DNA of 15,648 nucleotides from Candidatus Omnitrophota bacterium. Its GTDB lineage: Bacteria; Omnitrophota; Gorgyraeia; Gygaellales; Profunditerraquicolaceae. The notes beneath the pieces are model-generated. The model did no database searches and was not told the DNA's origin. It was given only the letters and a program-made list of their open reading frames with translations. The DNA lies in contig JAQUMS010000006.1 of assembly GCA_028717985.1 (NCBI GenBank), positions 1-15,648 of the forward strand, given 5' to 3'. The position numbers and the translations under genes were made by a program. Shown piece after piece: positions 13,123 through 15,648 of the stretch. The stretch's first letter is position 1; each line of letters starts with the position of its first letter.

Positions 13123-13778
13123 TGAAATCTCCTTCTTTTTTTGGTAAGACCACTATTCCGTTGGTTTTTGAAGACGAATGGCTGGTGGTAGTCAATAAAC
13201 CACCGGGACTTTTGGTAATCCCTTCTCCTAAAAATGAGCGCAGGACGCTTACCAGTATTTTGAACGATGATATCGTGTTGCGAAGTATACCCTACCGCTT
13301 GCATCCCTGTCACCGTTTGGATAAAGAAACGTCCGGTTTGCTTATCTACGCTAAAGGGAAATCAATCCAGGAAAAAATGATGACGGAGTTTCAGCGCCAC
13401 CAGGTTAAGAAAACATATGTGGCTTTTGTGCAGGGACAGCTTACTAAATATGAAGGTGTCCTGAAAATGCCGGTTGAAGGCCGCGACGCCGTTACCACAT
13501 ATAAAATCCTGGAAAGAAGAAAAGATTTTGATATTATACAAGCTAAGCCGTTGACCGGCAGGACCAATCAGATACGCATCCATTTTAATGAAATCAAACA
13601 TCCTTTGGTCGGAGAGAGCACATACGCGTTCCGCCGTTATTTTGCGCTTAAGGCTAAACGGCTTTGCCTGCACGCCGAAGCGTTGGAATTCACTCATCCG
13701 GTGACCCATAAACACATTGAGCTGTTCGTTGATTTGCCGGATGATATGATGAAGTTTTTAGAAAAGCATCCGGATTAA
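13119..13778 (+). CDS. RluA-family RNA pseudouridine synthase
   Basis: A 219-residue pseudouridine synthase that isomerises uridines in rRNA or tRNA. The catalytic motif is HRLDKETSGLLIYAKG with Asp68. The second conserved block, LTGRTNQIRIH, is at 145-155, and VVNKPPGLLVIPS (24-36) is the N-terminal family mark. There is no S4 RNA-binding domain at the N-terminus, so it belongs with the short forms such as RluA/TruC rather than RluC/RluD. The exact target uridine cannot be predicted. The start at 13119 overlaps the nadA stop (ATGA), implying translational coupling. A second ATG follows immediately, and either start could be used. Confidence 0.92.
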   Translation: MMKSPSFFGKTTIPLVFEDEWLVVVNKPPGLLVIPSPKNERRTLTSILNDDIVLRSIPYRLHPCHRLDKETSGLLIYAKGKSIQEKMMTEFQRHQVKKTYVAFVQGQLTKYEGVLKMPVEGRDAVTTYKILERRKDFDIIQAKPLTGRTNQIRIHFNEIKHPLVGESTYAFRRYFALKAKRLCLHAEALEFTHPVTHKHIELFVDLPDDMMKFLEKHPD

Positions 13779-13794
13779 TACGAAGTCTTTTACG

Positions 13795-13853
13795 CCTCTC
13801 CCACTCCGGAAGTGGTACAACCAAAAGTTGTCCCACTTCCGGAGTGGGAGAGG
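13795..13853. repeat. Large hairpin with 27-base arms, possible terminator
   Basis: The left arm (13795-13821) and right arm (13827-13853) pair over 27 bases with a single mismatch around the loop CAAAA. Each arm contains the CCCACTCCGGAAGTGG-like palindrome, also seen at 9796-9844. It lies between the pseudouridine synthase stop and uppP. The following bases are TTATAAAAAGGG, not a T-tract, so it is more likely an interspersed repeat that may also slow polymerase than a classic terminator. Confidence 0.75.
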
Positions 13854-13871
13854 TTATAAAAAGGGTGAAGG

Positions 13872-14618
13872 ATGATTAACTATATTATTCTTGGAATTAT
13901 ACAGGGATTTACTGAATTCTTTCCGGTGAGTAGTTCCGGCCACCTGGTTATTTTTCAAAACCTGCTGGGACTGAGCGGCGAAGAAGTGACAATTACTGTT
14001 GTTTTGCATCTGGGGACGGTTTTGTCCTTGCTGATTTTCTTTTTTAAAGATATTCTGCGTTTGTTTAAGGACAAAAAATTGGTCGGATATGTTCTTTTGG
14101 TTACCGTGATCACCGGGATTATCGGGGTTTTAGGAAAAAGTTTTTTTGAAAATTTATTTAAATCCACGGCGTATTCTTCAATCGGTTTGATTATCACAGG
14201 CGTAATCCTTCTGCTTACAAAAAGATTCAACTCGGCCTCGCGAGATAAAATTATGCTTACCGATGGCATAGTCTTAGGGTTTGCCCAGAGTTTTTCGATT
14301 ATCCCCGGGATTTCCCGTTCCGGGATGACGATATCATCTCTTTTGTTCAGGAATATCGGCTGGGAAACGGCTTTCCGTTTTTCGTTTGTCGCTTCCATTC
14401 CCGCTATTTTGGGCGCAGCCCTTTTGAAAGCCAAAGATATTAATTTTACCCTGCATACCGAAGGTATAAATTTGTGCGCTGGTTTTGTGGTTAGTTTTCT
14501 GTCCGGCATTGTGGCTCTCTGGCTTTTAAAGAAAATATTATTCAAAGCTAAATTTTATTATTTCGGGTATTACTGTATTATTGCCGGAATTTTAGCTTTA
14601 CTGATTTTCGGTTTTTAG
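13872..14618 (+). CDS. uppP: Undecaprenyl-diphosphatase
   Basis: A 248-residue integral membrane enzyme that removes a phosphate from undecaprenyl diphosphate, recycling the lipid carrier for peptidoglycan and surface polysaccharide synthesis. The family's (E/Q)xxxE motif is Q11-E15 in QGFTEFFPVSSSGH, with the SSSGH loop at 20-24, and the second signature PGISRSG is at 145-151. About seven or eight hydrophobic segments cover the length, including residues 40-58, 72-88, 102-116 and 222-247. It is a little shorter than the typical 265-275 residues but complete. A purine-rich AAAAAGGG ends at 13865, six bases before the ATG. It comes just after the large hairpin, so it may have its own transcript. 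Confidence 0.95.
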   Translation: MINYIILGIIQGFTEFFPVSSSGHLVIFQNLLGLSGEEVTITVVLHLGTVLSLLIFFFKDILRLFKDKKLVGYVLLVTVITGIIGVLGKSFFENLFKSTAYSSIGLIITGVILLLTKRFNSASRDKIMLTDGIVLGFAQSFSIIPGISRSGMTISSLLFRNIGWETAFRFSFVASIPAILGAALLKAKDINFTLHTEGINLCAGFVVSFLSGIVALWLLKKILFKAKFYYFGYYCIIAGILALLIFGF

Positions 14619-14694
14619 GCTATAAAAACTCAAAAGCTATTTTTACAACAGTTAAGAGCCGGTTAATTTTATGGCTTCAGAGGAGGTAGATGTA

Positions 14695-15594
14695 ATGAGT
14701 CTTCTTGTTTTAGGGACCGTGGCGCTGGATTCCGTTAAAACTCCATCGGGAAAACGGGATTGTCTTCTTGGCGGATCAGCTTCTCATTTCTCCATGTCTG
14801 CCCGGCTTTTTACCGATGTCCACCTGGTTGCCACTATCGGGGAAGATTTCCCTTTGCATGAGCGTGATTTTTTGCGTTCCATGAAACTAAATCTTGATTC
14901 CTTGAAGGTCAATGCCGGTGAAACATTTAAATGGGAAGGCGAATATCAGGGAAGTTTAAATTCCGCTGTTACCCTTAAAACAGAACTCGGGGTTTTGGCA
15001 ACGTTTGATCCGTCGGTTACCGAAAAACAACGCGGCATACGGTGTGTTTTTCTCGCGAATACCGATCCTGTGATCCAAATGCGGCTTTTGAAGCAAATGC
15101 GCAAACCCGCTTTAGTCGCGCTTGACAGCATGAATTTTTGGATTAACAGTAAACGAAAAGATCTTCTTCAGGTTTTAAAAATGGTTGATATTTATGTCGT
15201 TAATGATGAAGAAGCCCGCAGTCTTTCCGGTGAGCATAACCTTATTAAGGCGGGCAGGAAACTGCGTTCTATGGGTCCTAAAATGGTTTTAATTAAAAAG
15301 GGCGAACACGGCGCCATACTTTATTCGGACAAATTTATTTTTCCCATGCCGGCGTATCCGGTGGAAACCGTTGTTGATCCGACTGGGGCCGGGGATACGT
15401 TTGCCGGAGGCTTTATGGGGTATTTAGCTCAATCCGGCAAAGTGACTGAAGGTGTTTTAAAAGAAGCGATCGCGTACGGGACTATTGCCGCTTCTTTTAA
15501 CGTAGAAGCGTTTGGGTTGGAACGTACGTCAAAGTTGACGATAAAAGATTTACGGAACAGATTATCAAAATTCAGGAAGATGATGAAGTTTTAA
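14695..15594 (+). CDS. PfkB-family carbohydrate or nucleoside kinase
   Basis: A 299-residue cytoplasmic kinase of the ribokinase/PfkB family. The C-terminal signature DPTGAGDTFAGG begins at residue 228, with D234 as the catalytic base. The N-terminal glycine motif LLGGSASHFSMSARLF (24-39) and VATIGEDFP complete the family pattern. Residues about 45-100 would form the lid over the sugar. The substrate is unknown: sequences of this type include adenosine kinase-like and fructokinase-like enzymes. The frame is open back to 14671, but AGGAGG at 14681-14686 sits eight bases before the ATG at 14695, which gives the usual MSLLVLGTVALDSV opening. It follows uppP by 76 bases with no clear terminator between. 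Confidence 0.9.
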   Translation: MSLLVLGTVALDSVKTPSGKRDCLLGGSASHFSMSARLFTDVHLVATIGEDFPLHERDFLRSMKLNLDSLKVNAGETFKWEGEYQGSLNSAVTLKTELGVLATFDPSVTEKQRGIRCVFLANTDPVIQMRLLKQMRKPALVALDSMNFWINSKRKDLLQVLKMVDIYVVNDEEARSLSGEHNLIKAGRKLRSMGPKMVLIKKGEHGAILYSDKFIFPMPAYPVETVVDPTGAGDTFAGGFMGYLAQSGKVTEGVLKEAIAYGTIAASFNVEAFGLERTSKLTIKDLRNRLSKFRKMMKF

Positions 15595-15620
15595 GCAACA
15601 GTTGTAGATGGGAGGATGAG

Positions 15621-15648
15621 ATGATAGAACAGAAACTTATGGAGGATT
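15621..15648 (+). CDS. Start of a downstream gene, 3' partial
   Basis: A good ribosome binding site (GGGAGG, 15610-15615) precedes ATG at 15621, and the frame (MIEQKLMED...) is open to the window end. Only nine residues are visible, too few to name the product. It begins 26 bases after the kinase gene and is probably in the same operon. Confidence 0.55.

Noticed and set aside
13955..14545. Long open frame on the minus strand opposite uppP (196 codons)
   Set aside because: It is the complement of a clear membrane-enzyme gene. The translation is basic without a recognisable domain, and no ribosome binding site precedes it.

Overview
This is a compact bacterial chromosome segment (about 45% GC by eye) in which every convincing gene lies on the + strand. 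I count 18 coding regions, two of them cut by the window edges, and no non-coding stretch longer than about 220 bases. The gene set is bacterial: LexA, biotin ligase, undecaprenyl-diphosphatase, a lipoprotein and PilZ. It also carries anaerobe-associated genes: a DUF39/NIL-ferredoxin homocysteine system, an ACT-like protein of the TM1266 iron-only hydrogenase regulator family, and an oxygen-sensitive Fe-S NadA. This fits an uncultured, anaerobic, peptidoglycan-making lineage. I lean towards Omnitrophota or a relative, but that is inference from gene style, not a database match.

Layout. 1-1925: a sulfur-assimilation cluster with a DUF39 homocysteine-biosynthesis protein (5' end missing), a cluster of four hairpins, a NifU C-terminal-domain protein, and a NIL-domain 2[4Fe-4S] ferredoxin. 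Together these suggest direct sulfide incorporation into aspartate semialdehyde to make homocysteine. 1953-3564: a PilZ protein, a short structured gap, then BirA. 3609-6645: six small or poorly known genes in tight order: a secreted Cys-rich beta-domain protein, a small lipoprotein, a cyclophilin-like protein with a FliM-like tail, a membrane-anchored unknown, the TM1266-type ACT protein, and a membrane-anchored Cys-rich protein. 6657-7466: a MutY-like glycosylase without the Fe-S cluster cysteines.

7614-11985: a DNA-damage block. A strong sigma70 promoter holds a perfect inverted repeat in its spacer and drives lexA, a 93-residue protein and dinB, which overlap or nearly abut. A separate promoter with an extended -10 precedes a UvrD/PcrA helicase. 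11986-12198: a gap with nested inverted repeats that may be a structured RNA or leader. 12199-13778: nadA and an RluA-type pseudouridine synthase overlapping by ATGA. 13795-13853: a very large hairpin related to one at 9796-9844. 13872-15594: uppP and a PfkB sugar kinase, followed by the start of another gene.

I see no phage, transposase, CRISPR array, rRNA or complete tRNA. The parts most worth pursuing are the DUF39-NifU-NIL grouping, the E-for-D MutY variant, the lexA operator, the unknown six-gene cassette and the repeated hairpin families in the gaps.
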